This document shows positions 7,319-15,178 of a stretch of DNA of 46,621 bases, piece by piece. The DNA lies in IMG/VR virus record IMGVR_UViG_3300047089_000265, positions 1 to 46,621 of that record; one strand, written 5' to 3'. The stretch is from a virus. How positions within the stretch are numbered: the first letter of the stretch is position 1; each line of letters begins with the position of its first letter. Both the position numbers and the translations under genes were made by a program. The notes beneath the pieces are model-generated. The model saw only the letters and a list, made by a program, of their open reading frames with translations. It was not told where the DNA came from and made no database searches.

Positions 7319-7628
7319 ATGTCTGCCGACCGCTCTGAGACGGCGCTTTCGTGAGCACGAGTGCTGTACGGTGCGTGAGATGGGCTGGGCCGGTAAGAAG
7401 AACGGCGCGCTCCTGGATCTTGCTATCAGCGAGCAGTTTGATGTTTTGATCACCGCCGACAAAAACATAGAGCATCAACAGAACTTCGCGGGCCGCAAGA
7501 TAGCCTTGCTCGTACTCGGGGCGCATTCGACGAAGATAAAAGATTTGCTGCCGCTCCTTCCGGCTGCTCGTACCGCGCTCGATCGTCTACAGCCTGGAAC
7601 TGTCGTGCGCGTGGCCGCGAAATCTTAA
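7284..7628 (+). CDS. DUF5615 PIN-like toxin, 114 aa
   Basis: Starting from the TTG at 7284 the protein reads MRRRTLKLLLDECLP. The N-terminal LLLDECLP acidic motif, the central ITADKNIE and the C-terminal helix fit DUF5615, a PIN-like fold expected to cleave RNA in a metal-dependent way. Family members typically begin MKLLLDE, so the first five residues may be an extension and a CTG at 7299 is an alternative start. It overlaps the DUF433 gene and is followed one base later by a HigA-type gene. Confidence 0.8.
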   Translation: MRRRTLKLLLDECLPTALRRRFREHECCTVREMGWAGKKNGALLDLAISEQFDVLITADKNIEHQQNFAGRKIALLVLGAHSTKIKDLLPLLPAARTALDRLQPGTVVRVAAKS

Positions 7629-7629
7629 A

Positions 7630-7932
7630 ATGCCCAAATCACCAAGAACTCTGCCGCCAACTCACCCTGGCGCAATCCTGCTCGAAGACCTACAGGATTG
7701 CGGAGTCAGTATTAACGGTCTGGCTCGTGCCATTGGCGTGTCGCCTAGCCGCATCAGCCAGCTCGTGAACGGGAAACGCGACATTACCGCAGACACTGCC
7801 GTGCGGCTTGCCCGTTACTTTGGCTGCTCGGCGCAGTACTGGCTGAACCTTCAGAATCATTTTGATCTGGAATCTGTGGCTGATCGGCAAAGCATCGAAA
7901 GCCACGTCGTCCCGTATAAGAAGAGCGCCTAA
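7630..7932 (+). CDS. HigA-family XRE antitoxin/regulator, 100 aa
   Basis: The N-terminus PPTHPGAILLEDLQ, then INGLARAIGVSPSRISQLVNGKRDITADTA, is a clear helix-turn-helix (about residues 25-60) of the HigA/VapI antitoxin type, followed by YFGCSAQYWLNLQ. HigA proteins usually follow a HigB toxin; here the upstream gene is a DUF5615 toxin instead. It may repress the cluster promoter and act as a second antitoxin. Its end overlaps the convergent 7929-8165 gene by 4 bp. Confidence 0.88.
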   Translation: MPKSPRTLPPTHPGAILLEDLQDCGVSINGLARAIGVSPSRISQLVNGKRDITADTAVRLARYFGCSAQYWLNLQNHFDLESVADRQSIESHVVPYKKSA

Positions 7933-8165
7933 AGGCCACCGATTCCGCCGCCGCCCCGTGAGCGTCCGCCCGGCGGTGCCGACTCCATCATTGCCGCAAT
8001 CTTCTTCCAAGCCGGTGTACCGGCACCCGCCAGCGGCATGCGTCCCTGCTTCCGCTTTTTGGCGGCCTGCACTTCACCGAAGCTCGGGCCGCCCGGCGCT
8101 CCCGGAGGGGGCGAAGCCGCCTGTAACGGTAGCGGTCCTGCTGCACCTCGTTTTGGCCATGCCAT
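7929..8165 (-). CDS. Small Gly/Pro-rich basic protein, 78 aa
   Basis: It starts MAWPKRGAAGPLPLQ with a strong AAGGAG ribosome site upstream, which supports its reality. It contains a Lys-rich centre (QAAKKRKQGRMP) and ends in a glycine run (RSRGGGGIGGL). Low complexity prevents a family assignment. It lies in the minus-strand late operon and could be a small head or DNA-associated protein. Confidence 0.6.
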   Translation of the reverse strand: MAWPKRGAAGPLPLQAASPPPGAPGGPSFGEVQAAKKRKQGRMPLAGAGTPAWKKIAAMMESAPPGGRSRGGGGIGGL

Positions 8166-8180
8166 ATCGTTGTTCTCCTT

Positions 8181-8480
8181 TTATCTATGCCAGCCGTGCT
8201 TCCGCGGCGCTTCCGCCTTGTCAGCTACCGGCGCTTCGGACGGCGGCGCGGCGGCCACGGCGTCAGCCGGCGGTTGTTCCGGCGGCGCATAGACCAGCTC
8301 GCAGATGGCGTCCACTATTTCGAGGGCCCGTGCCGCCAGGTCGGACGGAGGAATGCCGCCGGCGTCGACGCCGTGCGGTGCGACCAGTCCGGAGGTCACA
8401 ATGGCCGCTGCCTGGACGCGCTGTTCCGGCGGTATCGGAGAGGCCGCGGCCTCGGTTGCTGTTTGTCGTTCTTGCTTCAT
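8181..8480 (-). CDS. Small late protein, paralogue of 9656-9946, 99 aa
   Basis: The real start is the ATG at 8480 (MKQERQTATEAAA); the longer frame runs backwards through the beta-propeller gene. Residues about 15-60 (QRVQAAAIVTSGLV, DAGGIPPSDLAARALEIV) are nearly identical to the protein at 9656-9946. The C-terminus is Ala/Pro-rich and unrelated between them. The repeated block looks like a short helical domain. The two copies flank the beta-propeller and a small 88-residue protein, pointing to an internal duplication. Function is unknown. Confidence 0.7.
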   Translation of the reverse strand: MKQERQTATEAAASPIPPEQRVQAAAIVTSGLVAPHGVDAGGIPPSDLAARALEIVDAICELVYAPPEQPPADAVAAAPPSEAPVADKAEAPRKHGWHR

Positions 8481-8488
8481 AGTGTTCC

Positions 8489-9382
8489 TCAGCCGTGCAG
8501 AACAATCGAGAACGGGTAGATCCCCACCTTCTCGAGCGTGCTCTTCACCGTGTTGCTGGCGGTGTCGATCGTGGTGAGCGAATACCCGTAGCCGTTGGTG
8601 ACATGCGCCGTCTTGCCGTCCGCCGAGACGGCCACGGCAGTCGGCAGGGCAGCGACCGGAATCTTGGCTCTTACCGCCAGCGACGAACGGTCGAGCGCCC
8701 ACACCGTTTGACTGTTGGCGTTGACCACATACAACTGGCTGCCGTCCGGGGTTACGGCCACGGCATTGGGGGCCACCATGTCGGAAACCTTGGTCAGGAT
8801 CGTGCCAGTAGCCAGGTTGTGAACCGAGAGCGTGCAGGCGTACTGGTTGGCGACATAGACCTTGTCCTCGAAGACCGCGATACCGGCAGGCCCGGACAGC
8901 GCCGTCCAGACAGCCGAGCCGCCCTGGCTGCCGGTGTCGATCACCGAGATGTTGGAGCTTGCGATATTGGCGATCAGCACGCGACTGCCGTCGGGAGTGA
9001 CCGCCAACGCGTTAGGCTTGTCGCCGACAGGAACGGTGGCCACTACGGACGCCTCCAACGTATCGATCACCGACACGTTGTCGTCCTTGGCATTGAGAAC
9101 GAGAGCGTACCGGCCGTCCGGAGTAAACGCGATCTGCACCGGGCCGGAACCGACGGCGATGTGGCCAACCACCGCGTAGGTCGCGGTATTGATGACGGCC
9201 ACCGCGTTTTTGCTCTGCTCGCAGACGTACAGCAGGCTTTTATCCGGCGTGAGCGCACAGCCGCCGACGCCGGAGGCGCTCAGGCTGATCGTGGCGAGGA
9301 TCTTGCCGGTGTGGAAGTTCACTACCGTGACGTTGTTGCCGGAGGTGTTTGCGACGTACGCGATATTTTGTTTTTCAGCCAT
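8489..9382 (-). CDS. YVTN-type beta-propeller protein, 297 aa
   Basis: About seven blades of roughly 40 residues are visible. Each has a pattern like NVSVIDT, then a turn, then VAVTPDG, then a tyrosine or valine strand and N (for example YVANTSGNNVTVVN, LVLNAKDDNVSVIDT, YVVNANSQTVW). This is the YVTN/lactonase-like propeller fold, usually seen in surface or secreted proteins of bacteria and archaea. No signal peptide is present. It lies in the late operon between portal and scaffold, so it may be a capsid-surface decoration or a host-binding protein. It is unusual in a phage and probably acquired. Confidence 0.85.
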   Translation of the reverse strand: MAEKQNIAYVANTSGNNVTVVNFHTGKILATISLSASGVGGCALTPDKSLLYVCEQSKNAVAVINTATYAVVGHIAVGSGPVQIAFTPDGRYALVLNAKDDNVSVIDTLEASVVATVPVGDKPNALAVTPDGSRVLIANIASSNISVIDTGSQGGSAVWTALSGPAGIAVFEDKVYVANQYACTLSVHNLATGTILTKVSDMVAPNAVAVTPDGSQLYVVNANSQTVWALDRSSLAVRAKIPVAALPTAVAVSADGKTAHVTNGYGYSLTTIDTASNTVKSTLEKVGIYPFSIVLHG

Positions 9383-9385
9383 TAG

Positions 9386-9652
9386 TTACCTTTTCGCTTT
9401 TTGAGATATGAGTCCGGTTATTTCAGTCCGCAGAATCACCGGCAGGTCCAACGCGTCCCGCAGGGCCTTGACGTAGCCGCGCAGGTAGCAAGTCTTCGGA
9501 TAGTCGCCCTCGCGCTCGAGGTCGTTGCGGGTCCACTCGATCATCTTGTCAATGCGGGCCCGCACCAGCTCGTAGCCGCGGTCCCGCTTCAGCTTCAGCT
9601 CTTCGAGCGCGTCCAGATCGCCGGTATCCCACTCTGTCGACACAGTGTCCAT
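9386..9652 (-). CDS. Small helical protein, 88 aa
   Basis: The protein is charged and helical (DLDALEELKLKRDRGYELVRARIDKMI), with YLRGYVKALRDALDLP near the C-terminus. It resembles small phage head-region proteins that sit near the portal, but no family is certain. It lies between the beta-propeller and the 9656-9946 gene with gaps of only 3 bases. Confidence 0.65.
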   Translation of the reverse strand: MDTVSTEWDTGDLDALEELKLKRDRGYELVRARIDKMIEWTRNDLEREGDYPKTCYLRGYVKALRDALDLPVILRTEITGLISQKAKR

Positions 9653-9655
9653 ACG

Positions 9656-9946
9656 TCAGACCGGCGTCAGCGTAATCACGCCGCTGACGGCCTCGCCGCC
9701 GGCGCCTGGAGGCGGGATCACGATCGGATGCTCCGGCACGGCAGGCGGCTCATAGACCGCCTGGGTAATCGCGTTCACGATTTCGAGAGCCCGCGCCGCC
9801 AGTTCGGACGGAGGAATGCCGCCGGCGTCTATGCCGTGCGCGGATACGAGGCCGGAGGCGACGATTGCCGCGGCCTGTACCTGCTGTTCCGGCGTGATCG
9901 GATTGCCGGCGGCCAGCTCCAATGTTTTTAGCCGGACGAGTTTCAT
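9656..9946 (-). CDS. Small late protein, paralogue of 8181-8480, 96 aa
   Basis: It starts MKLVRLKTLELAAG at 9946, overlapping the upstream TGA. The block QQVQAAAIVASGLV followed by DAGGIPPSELAARALEIV matches the 8181-8480 protein closely. The C-terminus is different, with Pro/Gly-rich VIPPPGAGGEAV. Function is unknown. Confidence 0.7.
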   Translation of the reverse strand: MKLVRLKTLELAAGNPITPEQQVQAAAIVASGLVSAHGIDAGGIPPSELAARALEIVNAITQAVYEPPAVPEHPIVIPPPGAGGEAVSGVITLTPV

Positions 9947-10287
9947 TTGGCGGCTGGCGTAAACGTGATGTCGCCGCCCTGGGCTTCGCCGCCGATGACC
10001 GTGATGTCGATCGTCGAAGTGACCGGCCGCACGCCCTCACCCATGTCCGCGTCGGCAGTGGCCTGTATCTGCACCGTGCCGATCGGGCCGGGCGCATAGC
10101 AATTCGCGATCAGCGGATTGCCGGTGGCCACCACGCATTCGAGCGTGAGCGGGTCAGACGATACCCACGTCGTGGGGCCGTCTACTTTGGCCGATTGTCC
10201 GTTCGCGTCGTTCCACTGCACGTGAGCAGTGGCGCGGCCTCCTACTGTCAAGGTGCCTGTCGCCTGCTTCGATGTTGCCTGTCCCAT
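9943..10287 (-). CDS. Ig-like/decoration-type protein, 114 aa
   Basis: The start chosen is the ATG at 10287 (MGQATSKQATGTLT), with an AAGGAG ribosome site; the open frame upstream includes a G-tract repeat and is rejected. The body is beta-rich with alternating strands (GRATAHVQW, TVQIQATADAD, STIDITVIGG), suggestive of a single immunoglobulin-like domain, common on phage capsid surfaces. Its stop overlaps the next start. A decoration role is inferred only. Confidence 0.65.
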   Translation of the reverse strand: MGQATSKQATGTLTVGGRATAHVQWNDANGQSAKVDGPTTWVSSDPLTLECVVATGNPLIANCYAPGPIGTVQIQATADADMGEGVRPVTSTIDITVIGGEAQGGDITFTPAAK

Positions 10288-10344
10288 TGGTTTCTCCTTT
10301 TCTAGGTCAAATTCCACGATGTCGACATGTCGTCGGCTGCGTTG

Positions 10345-10374
10345 CCCAACACCCAGCACCCAAGACCCAGCACC
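10345..10374 (-). repeat. C-tract with 7-bp period (G-rich on minus strand)
   Basis: Five CCC tracts occur every 7 bases, separated by AACA, AGCA, AAGA and AGCA. The tract lies between the portal stop and the 114-residue gene. It is the same repeat family as the tracts at 5034, 13275, 25264, 27337, 28234 and 38028, and could form a G-quadruplex on the minus strand. Confidence 0.75.
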
Positions 10375-10378
10375 CGCT

Positions 10379-12778
10379 TTACAGCATGCCGTTCTGCGCC
10401 TGCGGAGCCGCGCTCGAGCCGACTCCCGGAGGCGGCATCGGCGGCACGCCCGGGGTTTGCGGCCCCTGCGGTGCGCCTCCCGGCGCCGGACCCGGCGGTG
10501 GCATTCCCGGCGGCATTCCGGGCGGGCCGCCTCCTGGCATGCCGCCTTGCTGGTGTACTTGCTGGATCAGCTGGTCCATGGGGTTCGAAGGCGGCTGGTT
10601 CTGCGGCTGGATGGACTGCACCAGCTGCTGGGTCAGAGCCTGCACCGCCATCTTCGAGGCCTTCTGCTGCTGCTGTTCCTGGATGTGCCGCACGAGCAGG
10701 TGATGGGCCTGCACGTCCGGGTTCGGCTCGGCACGCTCGGAGGCAAGCTGCTTGGCGTGCTGCTGCAGGTGGTAATCGTCGTTATCCTGCGGGTTCGGGT
10801 GGACGTCGTCGTCGCCCTCGAGCATCTTGGTCCATTCCTGATCGGGGCTGATCGGCTGATCGAGGTCCGGAGGCTGCGGAATGATGTCGGAAAAGTCCTG
10901 GACACCGAGGGCCTTTGCCGTTTCGTTTAACAGCATCCACAGCGCGCGCGGGTTCTGCATGACCAGCGGGTTCTGCATGGCGAGCGAGTAGAACGTGAGC
11001 TGCTTCTGGGCCTGCGCTTCCCGCGACCAGGCCGAGGTGGCAAACTTCAGCCGGAAGTCGAACCGCCCGCCGAACTCTTCGGGCGTCATGTAGGCGCCGC
11101 CTTTGGCCACGTCGAAGCCGGCCGCGCCGATCGAGGCGCTTTCCGTTACCCGAAACCAGATGCCGGGGTCTTCTTTGGGCGCCAGGTCGCAGTCCATGTA
11201 CCAGAAGTCCGCGATGATCTGTTCCATGTCCTCGCGCAGCACAGTGCTGTCGAGATACGCGCGGACGTTCCCCTCCTCGATCAGGGCAAGCTGGCCTGTT
11301 GCCGTGCGGGGCGCGTTCGGCCGGTCGATGGCGCGGCCGAGTGACTGGTCGGTGATGCCGGTGACCCGTTCCGCGGTGGCCAGCGTTTCCTGGTTCTTGG
11401 CCATCGCATATTCGAGGTTCGGCGTCAGTCGGATCACGTTCACGCCGGCAGGGTCTTCGGTCGGAATGGCCATTCCCGGCTCGAGCCGCATGAGCTTGGG
11501 ATTCATGCCGCCTCCGGGCTTGTAGAAGATGATCGGCCACACGCCCAGCTCGCCGCAGGCCGTAAGCAGCCGCGAGTTTGCCGTAGCTTCGTCCTCGATC
11601 GACTCGAGCAGTGCCCCGAATCCCTGGCCCCAGTAATTGCCGTCCTTGATCAGCGAAGACTCGCAGAACGGGCGGCGCTTGCGCATGCGCGGGTACAGCT
11701 CCATCAGGTCCTGTACGCCAACGATCTTCCGCCAGCCGGGGATGAACCGGACCACCCAATCGGCTTCGAAGGGCTGCCGTGCGTCCAGATCGTCCTGTGC
11801 GCCATCCGCGGTGCCCCTCTTGAGCGGGCGCCACTTGCCGAACCATTCCCAGAGCCAGATGATGCGCCGGGCCGCCGGATTGCCGGAGTCGTAATCGATG
11901 CCCTGGGACTGCTCGACCTCGGTCTGCACCGGGTCCTGCGCCCCCAGCATGTAGTCGTTGTAGCCGTTCTTGGCCCAGTTGATGGCTTCCTTGACGAAGT
12001 CCGGATCGGAGGTTCCCTGGTACAGGCTGCCGTCGCCGTGCTGCAGGTCGTCTACCGTCACCGGCACGCGCCGGATGACATAGGAGAAGTCCTGAATGGA
12101 CTGCACCCCCCTTTCTGGGGGTACGACGATGTAATCGGGCTCGCACGGGAAAAAGCCGGGACCGCGGTAGTCGCACACCCTCTTTCGCTTTCCGTTCTCC
12201 ATCCAGTCGAACTCGCGCTCGTACCAGGGCCGGTACGCGATCGCCCGCCCGAACAGGATGCGCCGGAACTGAAAGACCGCCAGCGGGTTGAGCAGTTCCA
12301 TCTGGTCGAATACCCGCGACGTCATGTACGCACCGACCTTGCGGGCCGCCGCGGCGTCCGACGGTCCTGTGGGCCTGGCCGTAATTTCGGCGTCGTCCCC
12401 GATCAGCGCCTGAAGATCCCGGGCCATCTTCGCGAAGCACTGCCACTGGGTGAGCGGGACGGTGTGGTTGGGCTTGTCCTCGTCGCCCATCTGCGGAGGG
12501 TCGACGCGGTTTTCCCACCGCTGCATGTAGCTCGCAAACTTCTGGCACCGCGCCATGTGACTGGCCTTCGCCATCTGGAAGTCCTGCTCGATGCGGTTGA
12601 TCAGCCGGTTCTGTTCCGCCTCGCTGAGCTTGATCTGAAACGATCTGCCCGACCGCGGAGCGGGCTGGCTGCCGTCGCCGTATCCGTTGCCGTTGCCGGG
12701 CGCAGCTTGCCCGTTGGCAGGCTGGCCGCCCTGGATGCGGCTGAAGATACGGCTAAGTAAATTGGGCGGACTTGTCAT
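10379..12778 (-). CDS. Portal protein, 799 aa
   Basis: Forms the dodecameric DNA channel at the capsid vertex and binds terminase. Size and style (an N-terminal IEQDFQMAKASHMARCQKF helix; ARPTGPSDAAAARKVGAY; FGRAIAYRPWYERE; RLTPNLEYAMAKNQETL; TGITDQSLGRA around the middle) fit podovirus-type portals. The last 150 residues are Gln/Pro/Gly-rich, including a QQQQQKASKM stretch and a low-complexity PGGGPPGMPPGMPP tail. It lies downstream of terL, separated by two plus-strand ORFs. No strong ribosome site is seen. Confidence 0.88.
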   Translation of the reverse strand: MTSPPNLLSRIFSRIQGGQPANGQAAPGNGNGYGDGSQPAPRSGRSFQIKLSEAEQNRLINRIEQDFQMAKASHMARCQKFASYMQRWENRVDPPQMGDEDKPNHTVPLTQWQCFAKMARDLQALIGDDAEITARPTGPSDAAAARKVGAYMTSRVFDQMELLNPLAVFQFRRILFGRAIAYRPWYEREFDWMENGKRKRVCDYRGPGFFPCEPDYIVVPPERGVQSIQDFSYVIRRVPVTVDDLQHGDGSLYQGTSDPDFVKEAINWAKNGYNDYMLGAQDPVQTEVEQSQGIDYDSGNPAARRIIWLWEWFGKWRPLKRGTADGAQDDLDARQPFEADWVVRFIPGWRKIVGVQDLMELYPRMRKRRPFCESSLIKDGNYWGQGFGALLESIEDEATANSRLLTACGELGVWPIIFYKPGGGMNPKLMRLEPGMAIPTEDPAGVNVIRLTPNLEYAMAKNQETLATAERVTGITDQSLGRAIDRPNAPRTATGQLALIEEGNVRAYLDSTVLREDMEQIIADFWYMDCDLAPKEDPGIWFRVTESASIGAAGFDVAKGGAYMTPEEFGGRFDFRLKFATSAWSREAQAQKQLTFYSLAMQNPLVMQNPRALWMLLNETAKALGVQDFSDIIPQPPDLDQPISPDQEWTKMLEGDDDVHPNPQDNDDYHLQQHAKQLASERAEPNPDVQAHHLLVRHIQEQQQQKASKMAVQALTQQLVQSIQPQNQPPSNPMDQLIQQVHQQGGMPGGGPPGMPPGMPPPGPAPGGAPQGPQTPGVPPMPPPGVGSSAAPQAQNGML

Positions 12779-12801
12779 CTGCGGTAATAAACTGAGCGTT
12801 A

Positions 12802-13107
12802 ATGACTGACTACGAGTACTTCGGTGAACTGAACCGGTGGTTAGCTCTCGACCCGCCGGTCATGGGCGCGTTCTGTCTGACGTTGGCGACCGCCGCGCAC
12901 TGTCTCGGGTATCGTGTGACCTTCGATCAGATGCGGCAGCTTGCGGGATGCGCAAGTCCCCAGGAAGGGCATATGCTGGCCGCGCAATTCTGGGGTCCGT
13001 TCTTCTTTCAGCGGTTCCAGGCCCGTGCGCCGGAACCTGAACACCGGAATCTGGAGCCGATAGACCGGCACCGCTTCAGTCACCGTCCGCGGCCTTCTGT
13101 GGGGTAG
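12802..13107 (+). CDS. Small plus-strand protein of unknown function, 101 aa
   Basis: Residues 1-75 (MTDYEYFGELNRWLAL, then FCLTLATAAHCLGYRVTFDQMRQLAGC) look protein-like. The last 25 residues are rich in Arg and Pro and less convincing. It lies between terL and portal on the opposite strand, starting 24 bases from the divergent portal start. No ribosome site is obvious. It may form a two-gene set with 13113-13304. Confidence 0.45.
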   Translation: MTDYEYFGELNRWLALDPPVMGAFCLTLATAAHCLGYRVTFDQMRQLAGCASPQEGHMLAAQFWGPFFFQRFQARAPEPEHRNLEPIDRHRFSHRPRPSVG

Positions 13108-13112
13108 GTTCT

Positions 13113-13304
13113 ATGCCCGAACACAACTACCGGCTCAAACTGCTTAAGATGGTCGCCGACGGAAAGGTGCCGACAAGCGGACTCTGGCACACCAATATCC
13201 GGCACGATGACTGGTGCAACTCGTTCTGCGGAGGGTACTGCAATTGCGATCCCGATATTCAGTTCGTTGAAGAACCCAACACCCAGAACCCAAAACCCAA
13301 CTAG
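13113..13304 (+). CDS. Small Cys-rich plus-strand protein, 63 aa
   Basis: It starts MPEHNYRLKLLKMVADGK and contains a Cys cluster WCNSFCGGYCNCDP that could bind metal. The C-terminal PNTQNPKPN is encoded by a C-tract repeat, so the repeat has been absorbed into the gene end. Its TAG stop and the terL TAG stop share the palindrome CTAG at 13301-13304. Confidence 0.5.
   Translation: MPEHNYRLKLLKMVADGKVPTSGLWHTNIRHDDWCNSFCGGYCNCDPDIQFVEEPNTQNPKPN
13275..13298 (-). repeat. C-tract with 7-bp period inside the end of a gene
   Basis: Four CCC tracts are spaced by AACA, AGAA and AAAA. It overlaps the last codons of the 13113-13304 ORF and is translated as Thr-Gln-Asn-Pro-Lys-Pro. Confidence 0.75.
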
Positions 13305-15052
13305 TCATCGTCAGCCTGCCGCTTCGGCCTGCGGTAGTTAGTGCTTTCCCACTGCTTGTACTCGTCGACCGCGCGCCGCTTGCGGTACGCAAAGGCCCGC
13401 CGCGCCTTCGGCAGGCCGACGACAGCCAGGGCCACTCCGAACACGTCGTCATCGTGCTTGATGCCCTCTTCCCTGCCGTTCGGCTTGCGGACGAACTGCC
13501 GCAGCTGCTGCATGGTGGCCGCGTCGTGCAGCTTGATGCTGCCTTCGCGGATCGCCGTGTCGAGAGCACTGATCAGAACGGGCCGCAGCACCGTGTTGGT
13601 GTCGAAGCCTAATTCCTGCAGCAAGGCCGGCCGCCGGTCGGACGGGTCGCGCTCCGCACTGTAGATCAGCTCGAGCGGATAGCCGCCCTCGATCTCGAGC
13701 AGATGCCCGATAACCGCTTTGCCGACAGCCTTCTGCTCCGGCGTGATGTACGCCCACTGGTAAAACCGTGCCAGCCAGTACACCCGTTCGGCCCACGGTC
13801 TCGGCTCGTACCGTTCCGAGATCTTGGCGACCTCTTCGCCGGTATCTGCGTCCAGGATCGTCATGGAACAGTAATCCGGATCCGATACGCCGTCCTTGGC
13901 GCCGGGGTCAATCCCCTCGGCATGGTCTGCGCCGGCGGCGTAGTTCCTGCCCTTCTCCGGCAGCTTGTAGATGGCCAGCTCGCCGCGGCCGTCCTCCGAC
14001 TGGATGAACTGCACCCGCTTCTCGATGCCGACCGTGACCACTTCCAGGCGGCCGCGCACCGGGTTCTGCACCGTCGGCATCCTCGACAAAGCAGCCATGT
14101 CGAAGATCGTTCTGCCGGCACCTTGGAAGCACTCCTGCGGGTTGGCGCCGTGCTCCTGCCGGAACCGCTGCAGCTTGCCTTCGCAGGACGTTTCCAGGAC
14201 AAAGCGGCGCCAGGCCAGCTGTTCGAGGTTCAGGTTGTACTTGCTGCGCTCTTCCTGCTCGAGTCCGGACAGCGTGCGTTGAAACGCGCCCGGGTCTTTG
14301 TAGCCGAGCCGTTCCGGAGACATGCGGTTTTCCGGGTGCTCGTGCCAGCCGAAGAAAACAAAGGCCCATCCGGACTTGCCGGACATGGCCAGCTGGCACA
14401 GGTCGTAGAAGTCCCCGCCCTCACCCGACGGCGTCGATTCCACGATCACGCCCGAGTCCGGACTGTTCGGAACCCGCTGCATCAGGCCGGTCATCACCGC
14501 GCCTAATGCCCGGTAGAACGCAGCCTCGGACAGTTGCGCCCAGTTGAACGGAGCAGAACGCCCGATGTCTACGTTGTTCGAGGTGCCGACCAGGATCGAC
14601 GAGCCGTTGTTCCAGCGCAGGTGCTGGTCGGTGTCTTTGTCCAGCTTCGGCAGCTCCACCGCGCAGTTCCATTCCGCGCCGTACGGATTGTCGCTATACG
14701 ACTTGATGTACTGCTCGTAATATTCGAAAACCAGATCCGCGTGCTTCTGCGAGTCGGCCAGGATCAGGGCACGCCGGCCGGGGAAAAACGGCACGCGCCG
14801 GAAGATCTCGGTGGCCGCCGAGCTGGACATCCAGACCTGCGAGGCTTTCAGGACTACTTGCCGCACAGGGACGCCGGCCAGTTCCTGCTTGCGGATCGAG
14901 GCGTTCAGCTTCAGGCCGGCCGCACTGGCCCGGTACGGTACCGCGATGCCTTCCTTGTTGCGGATCTGCAGGTGGTCGCAGAACTTCGCGTGGTTCGCGA
15001 AACCCTGGATCATCTCCTGCATCTCTGCGTGGGCGAGCGGGGCGGCGGTCAT
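13301..15052 (-). CDS. Terminase large subunit, 583 aa
   Basis: Packaging motor ATPase and nuclease. A Walker-A-like segment lies at about residues 68-77 (LKASQVWMSS), a deviant P-loop of the KxxQxxxS kind seen in many phage terminases. A Walker-B-like strand lies near 170-176 (NWAQLSEAAF), with the usual acidic pair replaced by SE. The coupling motif VIVESTPSGEGGDFY follows. The C-terminal RNase H-like nuclease begins at YAAGADHAEGIDPG with further acids in DGVSDPDY. Length is normal. The start at ATG 15052 lacks a clear ribosome site, and a downstream Met (MQEMIQGF) is possible. Confidence 0.9.
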   Translation of the reverse strand: MTAAPLAHAEMQEMIQGFANHAKFCDHLQIRNKEGIAVPYRASAAGLKLNASIRKQELAGVPVRQVVLKASQVWMSSSAATEIFRRVPFFPGRRALILADSQKHADLVFEYYEQYIKSYSDNPYGAEWNCAVELPKLDKDTDQHLRWNNGSSILVGTSNNVDIGRSAPFNWAQLSEAAFYRALGAVMTGLMQRVPNSPDSGVIVESTPSGEGGDFYDLCQLAMSGKSGWAFVFFGWHEHPENRMSPERLGYKDPGAFQRTLSGLEQEERSKYNLNLEQLAWRRFVLETSCEGKLQRFRQEHGANPQECFQGAGRTIFDMAALSRMPTVQNPVRGRLEVVTVGIEKRVQFIQSEDGRGELAIYKLPEKGRNYAAGADHAEGIDPGAKDGVSDPDYCSMTILDADTGEEVAKISERYEPRPWAERVYWLARFYQWAYITPEQKAVGKAVIGHLLEIEGGYPLELIYSAERDPSDRRPALLQELGFDTNTVLRPVLISALDTAIREGSIKLHDAATMQQLRQFVRKPNGREEGIKHDDDVFGVALAVVGLPKARRAFAYRKRRAVDEYKQWESTNYRRPKRQADDD

Positions 15053-15060
15053 AACCCGGT

Positions 15061-15136
15061 CAGCGTTTAAACCAGGGCGGCAGAGCCATGACCCTGCATT
15101 GGAGACAGCGTTTATACCAGAGCGGCATGATCCTGC
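15061..15136 (-). promoter_or_regulatory. Tandem direct repeat upstream of terL
   Basis: Two imperfect copies, CAGCGTTTAAACCAG (from 15061) and CAGCGTTTATACCAG (from 15106), continue with related GGCGGCA...CCTGC segments. On the minus strand each contains an AT-rich core (GGTTTAAACG, GGTATAAACG) resembling a -10 box. They lie directly upstream of the terL start. They could be tandem promoters or operator sites, or a simple duplication. Confidence 0.4.
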
Positions 15137-15178
15137 CGCACGCGCATCGTTTGCCCTTCATTTATGATGCGCCCGGCT

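Noticed and set aside
10782-12548. 588-residue minus-strand frame inside the portal
   Set aside because: It is a frame-shifted shadow of the portal gene without a recognisable domain.
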